Of a DNA stretch of 64,000 nt, positions 33,667 through 42,536 are shown in pieces; within the stretch, counting starts at the first letter, position 1, and every line of letters starts with the position of its first letter. The notes beneath the pieces were generated by a model, which made no database searches, was not told the DNA's origin, and saw only the letters and a program-made list of their open reading frames with translations. The stretch spans positions 1,054,001 through 1,118,000 of the forward strand of contig NZ_JAGINT010000002.1 in assembly GCF_017876295.1 (NCBI RefSeq), written 5' to 3'. The translations under genes were made by a program, and so were the position numbers. This stretch comes from Kribbella aluminosa. GTDB taxonomy: Bacteria; Actinomycetota; Actinomycetes; Propionibacteriales; Kribbellaceae.

Positions 33667-34689
33667 GTGAAGCGCGTCGGGGTGCGATGTGATGTGGGGC
33701 CGGCCCGGGGGATCGGGCACGTGATGCGGTGCCTGGCGCTTGCCGAGGAGGTTCAGCGGCGCGGGGCGGAGGTGGTGTTCGTCTGCGATGCGCCCACCGT
33801 GCCGTGGGCCGCCGCGCAGATCGCCGCCCGCGGGATCGACGTACGGCCCGCGGTCGAGGACCCGGCCGGGCATGTCGAGCTGTTCCGGAGGCTCGGGCTG
33901 GACGCGGTGGTGTTCGACTCCTACGACCTGGACGCGGCCGTCTACTCGGCGGTCCGGGCGAACGGCCTGCCTACGCTCGCGATCGTCGACGGCGACTTCC
34001 GCGGCGCCGAAGCGGATGTGCTGGTCGACCAGAACCTCGCGGCCGAGCTCGACCACCCGACGCTCCCACCGACCACCCGACGGCTGGCCGGTCTGCCCTA
34101 CGTGATGATCCGCGACGAGATCCTCGCGCACCGCCCGGCGACCGCACCCGCCGACCGGCAGCACGCCGTACCGAAGGTGTTCGCGTTCTTCGGCGGCACG
34201 GATGCCTTCGGCGCCGGTCCGTACGTCGCCCGCGCGCTGGCCGCGACCGGCCTGCCGTTCGAGGCCACCGTGGTCGCGCCGGGGCCGGACCTCGCCGCGC
34301 GGACTGCCGCCGTGGAACTGCAGCCGCATCAGCGGCTGGACGTCATCGGCCCGACGGATCAGCTGGCGGCCCGCGTCCGTGCGGCCGATCTGACGATCAG
34401 CGCCTCCGGTACGTCGACGTGGGAGCTGCTGTGTCTCGGCGCGACGGCCGGCCTGGTGTGCGTGGTCGACAACCAGGTGATGGGGTACGAGCGTGCCGTC
34501 GACACGCGCGCGGCCGTCGGTCTCGGGTTGCTGAGCGCGCTGCAGGCCGATCCGACCTCGGCGGATCAGACGCTCAAGCGATTGCTGACCGATCCGGCCG
34601 AACGCGGACGGCTGGCCCGCGCCGGCTGGGACCTCGTCGACGGCCGCGGCCGCGAACGAGTGGCCGACGCGCTGCTCCAGCTCATCTGA
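33667..34689 (+). CDS. pseG: PseG-like UDP-2,4-diacetamido-2,4,6-trideoxy-L-altropyranose hydrolase
   Basis: 340 aa, GT-B-like fold related to MurG. The N-terminal loop GIGHVMRCLALAEEVQRRG (about residue 15) includes the catalytic-His region of PseG; later FFGGTDAFGAGPYVARAL, VIGPTDQLAARVRAADLTISASGTSTWELLCLGATAG form the UDP-binding C-terminal half. It removes UDP to release the free 2,4-diacetamido sugar used by PseI. GTG 33667 follows a leaderless box. It is divergent from pseB and its end overlaps the convergent polytopic protein gene by 8 bp. Confidence 0.88.
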   Translation: MKRVGVRCDVGPARGIGHVMRCLALAEEVQRRGAEVVFVCDAPTVPWAAAQIAARGIDVRPAVEDPAGHVELFRRLGLDAVVFDSYDLDAAVYSAVRANGLPTLAIVDGDFRGAEADVLVDQNLAAELDHPTLPPTTRRLAGLPYVMIRDEILAHRPATAPADRQHAVPKVFAFFGGTDAFGAGPYVARALAATGLPFEATVVAPGPDLAARTAAVELQPHQRLDVIGPTDQLAARVRAADLTISASGTSTWELLCLGATAGLVCVVDNQVMGYERAVDTRAAVGLGLLSALQADPTSADQTLKRLLTDPAERGRLARAGWDLVDGRGRERVADALLQLI

Positions 34690-36910
34690 GTTCGTAGATC
34701 GTGGCGTCCAGCGTGGCGTGCCGCAGCTGGGCGTAGTTGCGCAGCGTGGGCGCGACCGTACCGGCGCGGTTGTCGGCGTACAGCCAGCGCACTCCCGCCT
34801 TGCGCAGGCGTTCGATCGTCGTGGGGGAGGGCGCTTTGAACACGATGTCGTTGGCGGCGAGCTGTTCGCGGTTCCAGTACGGGATCAGGCTTGGGTTGAC
34901 GTCGTTGGCGAGCGCGATCCGGTTCGCCTGGTTGGAGTACGACCAGCCTTCGACGAGGACCGGGCGTTCGGACAGCGCGGCCAGCCAGAAGTGCCGGCTG
35001 TCGCACAGGCCGTCGCGCTCGATGATGCAGTGTGCGTTGGTCGCGATCAGCTCGCCGGGCTTGCTGTTCCGCTGCAGCCACTGCGCGGCACCGGCCTCCG
35101 CCGCCGTCGCGCCGCCACGGAACGGGTGCGCGAACACCAGATTCGACGCCGAGTCGGAGACGAATGCCTGCAGCGGCACCAGCGCGGCGCCGATCATGCA
35201 CGCCGCGACCGCGCCGCCGAGCAGCGCCACGAAGAAGTTCCCCGGCCGCCGCGCCAGCTTCCAGCCCACCGCCACCAGTACCGCGACGGCGGCCACCACC
35301 GCGATCGTCCACAACCAGGGCCCCTTGATGCCGCGCAGGTCCGCGGACTCCGAGCGCGCGACCGCGAACCCGATCAGCGCGAGCAGCCCGGCGGATCCCA
35401 CCAGTACGACGGCCTTCCGGTCGCCGAGCCGTCCGACCAGGTTCGCGAGCCCGGCGGCCGCGAGTACGGCGATCATCGGGAACGCGGTCCGTAGGAAGTA
35501 CAACTGACTGACACCCGACTGGGTCGTCAGCAACGTGCCGAGCAACCCGGCGACCGCGACCCCGACCAGGAACACCGCGCCCGCATCCCGCCATTTCCGT
35601 CCCAGGAAGAACAGCCCGGACGCCGCCAGCGCCCAACTCAGCAGAGTCGTTGCCCCCGACAACAACTGGGCATGCGGGTTCGAGGCCAGCATCGAGAACG
35701 GCGCCAGCTGGACAAACGTCTCGAACGGCTTGACCTGCGTACCCCAGCTGCTGCCGCCGAAGATCGTGACGAGCGCCGCCACGAACACCGCCAGCGACAC
35801 CAGCCCGCCGACGAACGCCGGCCGGGTCGGCCGCCGCATCAGCCCCAACTGCAGGAACGTGAACGCGAACCCCACGCCGACCACCGGCAGGATCGTCGAC
35901 TTCGCCCCGGCCGCGACCAGCGCGAGCAGGATCAGCAGCACCCACCGCGCACGCGGCCTGCCGTCGGCACGCAGCAGGTCCACCGCCACGACGCAGATCG
36001 CCAGCGCGATCAGTACGCCGAGATTCTGCGTCGGACTCAGGTACGCCGCCACCGCCGTCGAGATCCCGCCCAACCCGGCAGTGGCCAACGGCTGCACCGC
36101 CCCGCCGAGCCCGGCGACGAACACCGCGAGCGGCCCGGCCCAGGTGGCACCGGACTCCGAGGTCGGGGTGAGCCGGGTGGCGAGCGCGAACACCAGCCCG
36201 CACCCGGCCAGGAACAGCGGCAGCCAGCTCAGCGAGTGGATCAGATCGGTCAGGTCGATCCGCGTCCCCCACTGCGTCGCGGCCGTCGCCTGGTGGAAGA
36301 ACGTGTGGTACTTCATCGGCTCGCCGGCGAGCCACAGCGTCGAGATCGGTACGTCGTACTTCGCGCTCGCGGCCAGCGCCTGCTGGAAGGCGAGGTCCGG
36401 GTACGCGCGCAGCGGATCGGTGTACGCCGGGAGGAACTGCCCCGGGCCGCGCCGGTACACGATCAGCAGCACGATCGCGGTGGACGCCGCGAGCAGCCAC
36501 GCCTGCAGGGGGCGCAGCGGTTGCTCGACCCGGCGCCAGACCCGCGCCCGGGCGTCGCGGTCCACGAACGCGACCACCAGTACGACCGGCGCCCACACCC
36601 ACGACCACGCCTGCAGCCCGATCGACGCGCTGGCGAGGTACACCAGCACCTGCCCCGCCGTACCGACCGCGAAGCCGGCGGACAGGTCCTCGACCAGGTT
36701 CCGCCGGTAGCCGCCGATCAGCCGCCAGAGCGCGAACCCGGGCAGCGTCACCGCGACCAGCGTGAACAGGACGAACCGGGCCAGCTCGAAGACCGTCGAG
36801 TGCAGCGCGAGCAGCACGATCGCCAGCACGCCGACGGCAAGGCCGGCGACCAGACCGGAAAGAGAAGGCCCCGCAGTCCGCGGCCCCCGCCGCCTCGCTT
36901 TCGCGCGCAT
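34682..36910 (-). CDS. Large polytopic membrane protein, putative GT-C glycosyltransferase, copy 1
   Basis: 742 aa. About 13-14 transmembrane segments occupy residues 18-600; the final 150 residues are soluble and extracytoplasmic. Loop motifs DPLRAYPDLAFQQALA and KYHTFFHQA follow the first helices, where GT-C enzymes carry catalytic acids. The tail (ERPVLVEGWSYSNQ, PYWNREQLAANDIVF, PTTIERLRKAGVRWLYAD) is shared with the 818-aa protein at 49896, so they are paralogues. A role in transferring lipid-linked sugars to the wall polymer is inferred. A TAGTGT box 6 nt before ATG 36910 suggests a leaderless transcript. Divergent from a GNAT gene. Confidence 0.75.
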   Translation of the reverse strand: MRAKARRRGPRTAGPSLSGLVAGLAVGVLAIVLLALHSTVFELARFVLFTLVAVTLPGFALWRLIGGYRRNLVEDLSAGFAVGTAGQVLVYLASASIGLQAWSWVWAPVVLVVAFVDRDARARVWRRVEQPLRPLQAWLLAASTAIVLLIVYRRGPGQFLPAYTDPLRAYPDLAFQQALAASAKYDVPISTLWLAGEPMKYHTFFHQATAATQWGTRIDLTDLIHSLSWLPLFLAGCGLVFALATRLTPTSESGATWAGPLAVFVAGLGGAVQPLATAGLGGISTAVAAYLSPTQNLGVLIALAICVVAVDLLRADGRPRARWVLLILLALVAAGAKSTILPVVGVGFAFTFLQLGLMRRPTRPAFVGGLVSLAVFVAALVTIFGGSSWGTQVKPFETFVQLAPFSMLASNPHAQLLSGATTLLSWALAASGLFFLGRKWRDAGAVFLVGVAVAGLLGTLLTTQSGVSQLYFLRTAFPMIAVLAAAGLANLVGRLGDRKAVVLVGSAGLLALIGFAVARSESADLRGIKGPWLWTIAVVAAVAVLVAVGWKLARRPGNFFVALLGGAVAACMIGAALVPLQAFVSDSASNLVFAHPFRGGATAAEAGAAQWLQRNSKPGELIATNAHCIIERDGLCDSRHFWLAALSERPVLVEGWSYSNQANRIALANDVNPSLIPYWNREQLAANDIVFKAPSPTTIERLRKAGVRWLYADNRAGTVAPTLRNYAQLRHATLDATIYELR

Positions 36911-36916
36911 GTCGTA

Positions 36917-36922
36917 ACACTA
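36917..36922 (-). promoter_or_regulatory. -10 box (TAGTGT) for the polytopic protein gene, leaderless
   Basis: Minus-strand TAGTGT ends 6 nt before ATG 36910. Confidence 0.45.
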
Positions 36923-36965
36923 ATGTGAATTCGATCGCGCCACGAACGCAACGTGTCACTCCGTG

Positions 36966-36971
36966 TAGGCT
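36966..36971 (+). promoter_or_regulatory. -10 box (TAGGCT) for the GNAT gene
   Basis: TAGGCT ends 9 nt before ATG 36981, giving a leader of at most a few nucleotides. Confidence 0.38.
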
Positions 36972-36980
36972 TTACGGCCT

Positions 36981-37733
36981 ATGAGTTGGTACGAGGCACT
37001 CGAGGCCGGTGAGCTGACGGTGCGGCCGTCCGTGGACGCAGCGAAGCGGTTCGGGGTCTCGATCGACCGGATGTCGGTGTCCGCGTCGGCCGGTACGCCG
37101 CTCGCGGAACTGCTGACCGCGGTCGAGAAGTCGACCGCCGACGTGATCGTGTTGCGGTACCCGGCTCGCGAGACCGCCTGGTTCGCGGCACTGGCCAGTG
37201 GTCCCCGGCAGGCGCTGTTCGCCGACACGGTCACCTGCTGGGCGCTCCCCGTCGGCAAGGGCCGGCGCCCGGCGCCGCTGGCCGGCTTCAGTACCCAGCT
37301 CGAGGCCGATGTCGACGACGACCAGGTGGACGACCTGGTCGCGGACGTCTTCGGCGACTCCGGCAACCACTACTGCTCCGACCCGGTGTTCGACCGCGCC
37401 AAGGCGCTGGCCGGCCGCCAGGAGTGGGCCCGGCGACGGATCGCCGACGCCGGTGCCGTCGTACTGCGGGGTCCGGACCGGCGCGTGCTCGCGCTGGCGG
37501 CGCTCGACCAGCAGAGCTCGTGGACCGAGATCCAGCTCGCCGGCGTGGTCCCCGCCGAGCAGGGCCGCGGCCGGTACGGTCACCTGCTCGCTGCCGTCGA
37601 GGACGCGTGCAAGACGCGGCGCCTGGTCGTCACCGCCCAGGCCCACCAGACCGGCATCCAGCGGATCTGGTCCCGCTACGGCTTCGAACCTGTGCATAAC
37701 CTGATGACAGTCCACCTCGTTGCCGCTACGTAG
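36981..37733 (+). CDS. GNAT acetyltransferase (WecD/FdtC-like)
   Basis: 250 aa. The N-terminal half has alternating strands (VDVIVLRYPARETAWFAAL) and the GNAT acetyl-CoA loop lies in the C-terminal half: EIQLAGVVPAEQGRGRYGHLLAAVEDACKTRR, with Q/R-G-R-G-R-Y-G, followed by VTAQAHQTGIQRIWSRYGFEPV. Length and layout resemble dTDP/UDP-amino sugar N-acetyltransferases of O-antigen pathways. In this locus it probably acetylates an amino sugar; together with the PseH-like protein there are two such enzymes. The gene precedes the first GT2 gene by 33 bp. Confidence 0.75.
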   Translation: MSWYEALEAGELTVRPSVDAAKRFGVSIDRMSVSASAGTPLAELLTAVEKSTADVIVLRYPARETAWFAALASGPRQALFADTVTCWALPVGKGRRPAPLAGFSTQLEADVDDDQVDDLVADVFGDSGNHYCSDPVFDRAKALAGRQEWARRRIADAGAVVLRGPDRRVLALAALDQQSSWTEIQLAGVVPAEQGRGRYGHLLAAVEDACKTRRLVVTAQAHQTGIQRIWSRYGFEPVHNLMTVHLVAAT

Positions 37734-37766
37734 ACGATTGACTACGGCGAGGGAGGGCACACCGGA

Positions 37767-40049
37767 GTGACGCCGCGGTTGAGCGTGGTGGTGCCCTTCT
37801 ACGGGGTCGGCGAGTACCTCGGAGACTGCCTGGAGTCGATCGCCCGGCAGGCCTGGAGCGACTTCGAGGCGATTCTGGTCGACGACGGATCGCCGGACGA
37901 CAGTGCCGTGATCGCGAAGGAGTTCTGCGCCCGGGACGAGCGGTTCCGGCTGATCCAGCAGGACAACGCCGGTCCCGGCCCGGCCCGGGACGCGGGCATC
38001 CGGGAGGCCACGGGTGAGTACCTGGCGTTCGTCGACGGCGACGACCTGGTCTCCCGGTACGGGTTCGCCGCCCTGGTCCGCACCCTGGACAGCACCGGCT
38101 CGGACTTCGCCGGCGGTAACGCGCGCCGGTTCAACAACAGCTTCGGCGTCCGGCCGTCGTGGTTGCACAAGCAGCCGTTCGCCCGGGTGCGGCACGCCAC
38201 GCACGTCACCGAGTTCCCCGACCTGGTCCTGGACCGGATGCTCTGGAACAAGGTGTACCGCCGCTCGTTCTGGACCGAGAACGGCTACACGTTCCCGCCG
38301 ATCCGGTACGAGGACTACCCGGTCGCGCTCAAGGCGCACCTGGACGCGGTCACCGTGGACACGATCACGCAGGCCGTCTACTACTGGCGTGAGCGCGAGT
38401 CCGGCGAGTCGATCACCCAGCAGAAGTTCCAGCTCGGCAACATCCGGGACCGGGTGACCTCTGCCGGCATGGTCCTCGACCTGGTGGAGAACGCCGTACC
38501 TGTGGTCCGCCGGCGGGTGCACGCCCACCTGGCGCAGATCGACGTACTGACGCTGATGTCCGCGTTCGGGTCGGTTCCGGCCGGCGACGAGCAGGTGCTG
38601 GTCGACCTGTCCCGCGCGCTGCTCGACCGGCTGGACGAGGACGTGCTCGCGAAGACCCACCGGTACGACCGGATCCAGCACGCCGCGCTCCGCTCCGGCG
38701 ACGTCGACCTGCTCCGCCGGCTCGCGGACTTCCGCAACTCGGGCGGTCTGCGCGGCGGGGCGCGTGCCGTGTCGCGCGGGCGGCGGCTCGACTACAACTA
38801 TCCGGGCCTCGGTGAGTCCGTCGTGCCGCGTCGCCTGTACGGCGTGCGCGACCAGGACCTGTCGCTGGCGACAAGCGTCCGCGAGGTCGCCTGGGTGGAC
38901 GGCACGCTGTCGATCAAGGGCACCGCGGAGATCCGCCACCTGGAGACGGACCGTACGTCGACCCTCGAGATCGCGCTGGCCGTCGGCGAAACGTCGTACC
39001 CCTTGCCGGTACGCCGGTACGCCGCGCTGGACCTGCACGGGACGAAGACGCTGGTCGGGTTCGAGGTGCTGCTCGACCAGGAGGTGCTCGGCGAATGTAC
39101 CGGCGCCCCGGCACACTTCGACGTGCGGATGCGGTCCGGGCGGCGGGTGCGGAAGGGCATGCTCGGCGGTCAGGGACCGGGGAGCCCGGGCTGGCCGCCC
39201 GGTGCCTGGATCGACGACACGAACTGGATCCAGCCCGGCCCGGGGAAGTCCGGCTGGTTCTCGCTGCGGCGGTTGACCGATCCGTGCCGGCTGACCGCGG
39301 CCGAGCAGGTCGGCGACGAACTGGTGCTGCACGGGCGGGCGTCGTTCGACGAGCCGGAGCTGTACCTCAGCCGGCCGGTCGTCGGCGGCGAGGAGGAGGT
39401 GCCGCTGGAGGTCGACGGGCGGGACTTCACCGCCCGGCTGCCGATCCGCGACATCGTCGACGCGGCGAACCACGACGACCCGTTCGGCCGCCGGACGACT
39501 CGGGTGTTCCGGGTCCGCGGGCCCGAGGAGCAGCAGCGCGTGCTGTTGTGGACCGCGGGCGACACGGCGCTGACCGGGGTCGCGGACGATCGCGTGGTCA
39601 CGCTGACCCGGTCGACCGGTGGGTACGTGAACCTGCACGAGTCCCCGATCCGGACGACCGCCGTCTCGGCCGTTGTCGAGGGCAACGAGCTGGTGGTGTG
39701 CGGTGCCGGCGGTGAGGCCACGTTCAGCTGGCGGCGATACCTGACCGACTCCGACGACCACCTGGACGTCGTGTGCCGTCGTACGGCTCGCGATGACGGC
39801 GGGTGGTCGGTGGCCGTCGACGTCGGCGCGCTCGTCCCGGTGACCGCCGTACAGGTCTCGGTCGATCCGCTGGCCGCACTGGCCGACTGGATCCTGTTCG
39901 CAACCTCCGCCGACGGTACGGCGCATGCCGTCCAGTGCGAGCCGTTCCTGTGCAGCCGGTTGCCATTGGCAATCACGCACGGGGCGAACGGGTCGCACGC
40001 GCTCGCCGTCCGACCCCATGCCGGCACTCTGCACGTCGAGGTGCGCTGA
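37767..40049 (+). CDS. GT2 glycosyltransferase with three C-terminal beta modules, copy 1
   Basis: 760 aa. Residues 1-320 are a GT-A family 2 transferase (LSVVVPFYGVGEYLGDCLES; VDDGSPDD at 38-45; nucleotide-metal motif FVDGDD at 89-93). From about residue 370 to the end, three similar beta-strand modules follow: DGTLSIKGTAEIRHLE (375-), DELVLHGRASFDEPELYLSR (515-) and NELVVCGAGGEATFSWRRYL (635-). These probably form immunoglobulin-like domains. The protein has no membrane segment. It matches the 716-aa copy at 42533 along its whole length and is likely to extend the repeating glycan. The stop shares a base with the next ATG (TGATG). Confidence 0.8.
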   Translation: MTPRLSVVVPFYGVGEYLGDCLESIARQAWSDFEAILVDDGSPDDSAVIAKEFCARDERFRLIQQDNAGPGPARDAGIREATGEYLAFVDGDDLVSRYGFAALVRTLDSTGSDFAGGNARRFNNSFGVRPSWLHKQPFARVRHATHVTEFPDLVLDRMLWNKVYRRSFWTENGYTFPPIRYEDYPVALKAHLDAVTVDTITQAVYYWRERESGESITQQKFQLGNIRDRVTSAGMVLDLVENAVPVVRRRVHAHLAQIDVLTLMSAFGSVPAGDEQVLVDLSRALLDRLDEDVLAKTHRYDRIQHAALRSGDVDLLRRLADFRNSGGLRGGARAVSRGRRLDYNYPGLGESVVPRRLYGVRDQDLSLATSVREVAWVDGTLSIKGTAEIRHLETDRTSTLEIALAVGETSYPLPVRRYAALDLHGTKTLVGFEVLLDQEVLGECTGAPAHFDVRMRSGRRVRKGMLGGQGPGSPGWPPGAWIDDTNWIQPGPGKSGWFSLRRLTDPCRLTAAEQVGDELVLHGRASFDEPELYLSRPVVGGEEEVPLEVDGRDFTARLPIRDIVDAANHDDPFGRRTTRVFRVRGPEEQQRVLLWTAGDTALTGVADDRVVTLTRSTGGYVNLHESPIRTTAVSAVVEGNELVVCGAGGEATFSWRRYLTDSDDHLDVVCRRTARDDGGWSVAVDVGALVPVTAVQVSVDPLAALADWILFATSADGTAHAVQCEPFLCSRLPLAITHGANGSHALAVRPHAGTLHVEVR

Positions 40050-40873
40050 TGCATCACCACAACCACTACTACGGTCAGACGCACATCCTGTCCCGGTACG
40101 CCGGGTTCGACTTCGACCACCCGCCGCGGCTCCGGGGGTACCTGCAGCACGGCTGGAACATCGGCTGCGGGTGGAACCCGGTGCACGAGTTCTACGACGG
40201 TGCGTGGCGGTTCACCTGGAGCGATGCGCCGAAGCGCCGCGGGCACTCGCTCGGGCGGCGGAACTACCACAGCATCGGTGCGCCGTTCCTGTACCTGACC
40301 GAGCTCGAGCCGGAGCCCGAGGAACCGGTCGAGCGCGAAGGCACGCTGTGGTTCCTCTTCCACGGGTGGGAGGGCGGCAAGATCCACGGCGACCACCAGA
40401 GGCTGATCGACGAGATCCGCGAGACCGAGCCCGGTCCGGTGACGTTCAGCCTGTACTACACGGAGTACGACCGGCCCGAGGTGCGCGGATTCTACGAGGA
40501 CGCCGGGTTCCGGGTGGTGTCGTTCGGGCGCCGCGGGTTCTCGTACGAGGGGACCGAGCGGCGGTTCCTCTTCAAGCAGCTGGCCGAGCTCCGCAAACAC
40601 CAGCGGGTCGCCGCGAACCGGTTGTCGACGGCGATCTTCTACGGCGTCGCGGCCGGCTGCGAGCCCGCGGTGTACGGCGACCCGATGGAGATGGACGGCG
40701 AGAACCCGCTGTTCGGCGGGCAGCGCCGGATCGAGCGGCTGTGGCCGGAGATGCTCGGCAAGACCGTCGACCTGGAAGCCGCCCGCGCGACCACCGACCT
40801 GGAACTCGGCAAGCCCTGGATGATGCCGCCCGCGGAACTGCGGTCGCTGTTCGATTGGAGAGAGCGTGTCTGA
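40049..40873 (+). CDS. 'QHGW' family protein, copy 2 (putative glycosyltransferase)
   Basis: 274 aa, paralogue of the protein at 28788. The same ordered motifs occur: MHHHNHYYG at residues 1-9, RYAGF, GYLQHGWNI at about 31, FTWSDAPKRRGHSLGRRNY, FLFHGWEGG, IHGDHQRL, PVTFSLYYTEYDRPE, YEDAGFRVV, VAANRLSTAIFYG, YGDPMEM, FGGQRRIERLWPEM and TDLELG. No signal peptide or TM helix. The gene sits between a GT2 and a methyltransferase-like gene in a run of short overlaps (TGATG before, 8 bp after), so the four products likely act in one pathway. Confidence 0.62.
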   Translation: MHHHNHYYGQTHILSRYAGFDFDHPPRLRGYLQHGWNIGCGWNPVHEFYDGAWRFTWSDAPKRRGHSLGRRNYHSIGAPFLYLTELEPEPEEPVEREGTLWFLFHGWEGGKIHGDHQRLIDEIRETEPGPVTFSLYYTEYDRPEVRGFYEDAGFRVVSFGRRGFSYEGTERRFLFKQLAELRKHQRVAANRLSTAIFYGVAAGCEPAVYGDPMEMDGENPLFGGQRRIERLWPEMLGKTVDLEAARATTDLELGKPWMMPPAELRSLFDWRERV

Positions 40874-42536
40874 AGTCCAGGTCGTCCGTGGGGAGATGCA
40901 GCCGTGGACCGATCGCACGACGCCGCGGCCGGCGCTGGCCGCGCTGCTGACCGACGCCGTACCCGCCAACCGGCGGACGCTGATCCTCGGGCCGCACGCG
41001 CCGCAGCTGATCGAGTCGGTGCTCGCGCACTCGGCGGACGTGACGATCCTGGTGCGGTCGGTGGCGGACGCGCAGCAGCTGGGCGAGGACTTCGGGCCGT
41101 GCCTGCAGGTGATCGCGGGCGCTCTGGACGGGCTGCAGACGCCGCCGTACGACGTGATCATCGCGTCGGACGGTCTCGACCGGGTGCTCGGGTACGACAG
41201 CGTTGACCTGTCGTGGAGCGAGCGGCTGGCGGCGGTCGCCGCGCTGGCCGCGCCGGACGCGGTCGCCGTACTCGGGCTGGAGAACGAGTTCTCGCTGCTG
41301 AACATGCTGGACAGCCGCCCCGCCGCCGAACGCCACGGCGACGACGAGTGGCGCCCGCTGCACGACGACCCGACCCGCCCGGTCTCCGTCGACCAGCTCC
41401 GTACGGCGCTCCCGTGGCCGGCCGAGGTGTACGCCGACTTCGCGTCGCGCACGTACGTCCGAGCCGACGTGGCAGCCAACGCCCGCTCCGGCGAACTCCC
41501 GACCCGGCTCGCAGTCGCCGCCCTCGAACAACCCGCCGTACCCCTGCTGTCCCCCGCCCACGAAGGCCTCGACACCGCAGCCCGAGCCGGCCTCCTCGCC
41601 TCAGTCCCCACAGGCTGGCTGGCCGTCGTCAGCCCCCACACCACCCAGGACATCTACACCGAAACCGCCACCACAGTCCTCACCGCCAACCAAACCCTCA
41701 CTGGCTGGGACACAACCACAACTCCCGCGCAGGGTGCGCCAGCCGACGGGTCCCTCGCGTTCGACCCCGCCGTTGTGCCCAGCACCATCTCCTCGGGTGT
41801 GTCCGTTGAGAGTGTGCTGTTCCGGCTGGCTTGTGCTGAGGATGTGCCTGGGTTCCGGAAGCTTGCGGCTGACCTCGGGGACTGGGTGAGTGAGTCGAGG
41901 GTCGTGCTGCGGTGGGACGACGTGGTGTACGACGGCGAATCCTTCTCCCACGGAGTCTCCGGGTGGGTGGCGCCGGAGGTCGTGGAGAAGGACGATCTGC
42001 TGGCGGCCGCTTGGGTGCGGTTCCACGAGCGGCTGGTTGGGCAGCAGCGGCGCCACCCGTGGCCGCCGTGGATGGTCGGCGACGACCTGGTGTCCGCGTG
42101 GCTGGGGATGTCCGGGGTGGAAGCGCCGGAGCAGGTGCCGGCGACTTCGCCGGACAGCGCGCCCGCAACCAGCGAACAGGTTGCCCGGGGCAAGGAGATT
42201 GCCGCCGCCCTCGACGACGTGCTGGGGACTCGCGCCGGCACGGTCGACGTACGGACAGCTCTTGCCGAGGCCGAGGCGGCCAAGCACGAGCTGTTCGAGC
42301 TGAAGGGTCACGTCTACGGGCTCGAGCGCACCCTCGGCTTCCGGAACAAGGCGATGAAGACCCGCGAGAACCGCATCCGCGAGCTCCGCGGGCAGCTCCA
42401 GAAGCTGACCGTCGCCCACGAGCGGATCCGCGGCTCCCGGACGTACGCCGTCTCCCGGGTGATCTTCCACGCCGCCCAGGTCCGGAAACCGAAGGTCGTC
42501 GCCCGCAAGATCGGCCGCCGGATCAGGAAGCGATGA
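40866..42536 (+). CDS. Methyltransferase-like protein with coiled coil and basic tail, copy 2
   Basis: 556 aa, paralogue of the protein ending at 29603. N-terminal Rossmann-like part: RTLILGPHAPQLIESV, VTILVRSVADAQQL, YDVIIASDGLDRVLGYDS, DAVAVLGLENEFSLLNML. Near residues 440-520 lies a predicted coiled coil (ALAEAEAAKHELFELKGHVYG...MKTRENRIRELRGQLQKL) and the chain ends KPKVVARKIGRRIRKR. No GxGxG loop is present, so methyl transfer is not certain; the fold may be used as a scaffold. A coiled coil plus basic end suggests docking of the glycosyltransferases near the membrane. It overlaps the next GT2 gene as ATGA. Confidence 0.6.
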   Translation: MSEVQVVRGEMQPWTDRTTPRPALAALLTDAVPANRRTLILGPHAPQLIESVLAHSADVTILVRSVADAQQLGEDFGPCLQVIAGALDGLQTPPYDVIIASDGLDRVLGYDSVDLSWSERLAAVAALAAPDAVAVLGLENEFSLLNMLDSRPAAERHGDDEWRPLHDDPTRPVSVDQLRTALPWPAEVYADFASRTYVRADVAANARSGELPTRLAVAALEQPAVPLLSPAHEGLDTAARAGLLASVPTGWLAVVSPHTTQDIYTETATTVLTANQTLTGWDTTTTPAQGAPADGSLAFDPAVVPSTISSGVSVESVLFRLACAEDVPGFRKLAADLGDWVSESRVVLRWDDVVYDGESFSHGVSGWVAPEVVEKDDLLAAAWVRFHERLVGQQRRHPWPPWMVGDDLVSAWLGMSGVEAPEQVPATSPDSAPATSEQVARGKEIAAALDDVLGTRAGTVDVRTALAEAEAAKHELFELKGHVYGLERTLGFRNKAMKTRENRIRELRGQLQKLTVAHERIRGSRTYAVSRVIFHAAQVRKPKVVARKIGRRIRKR

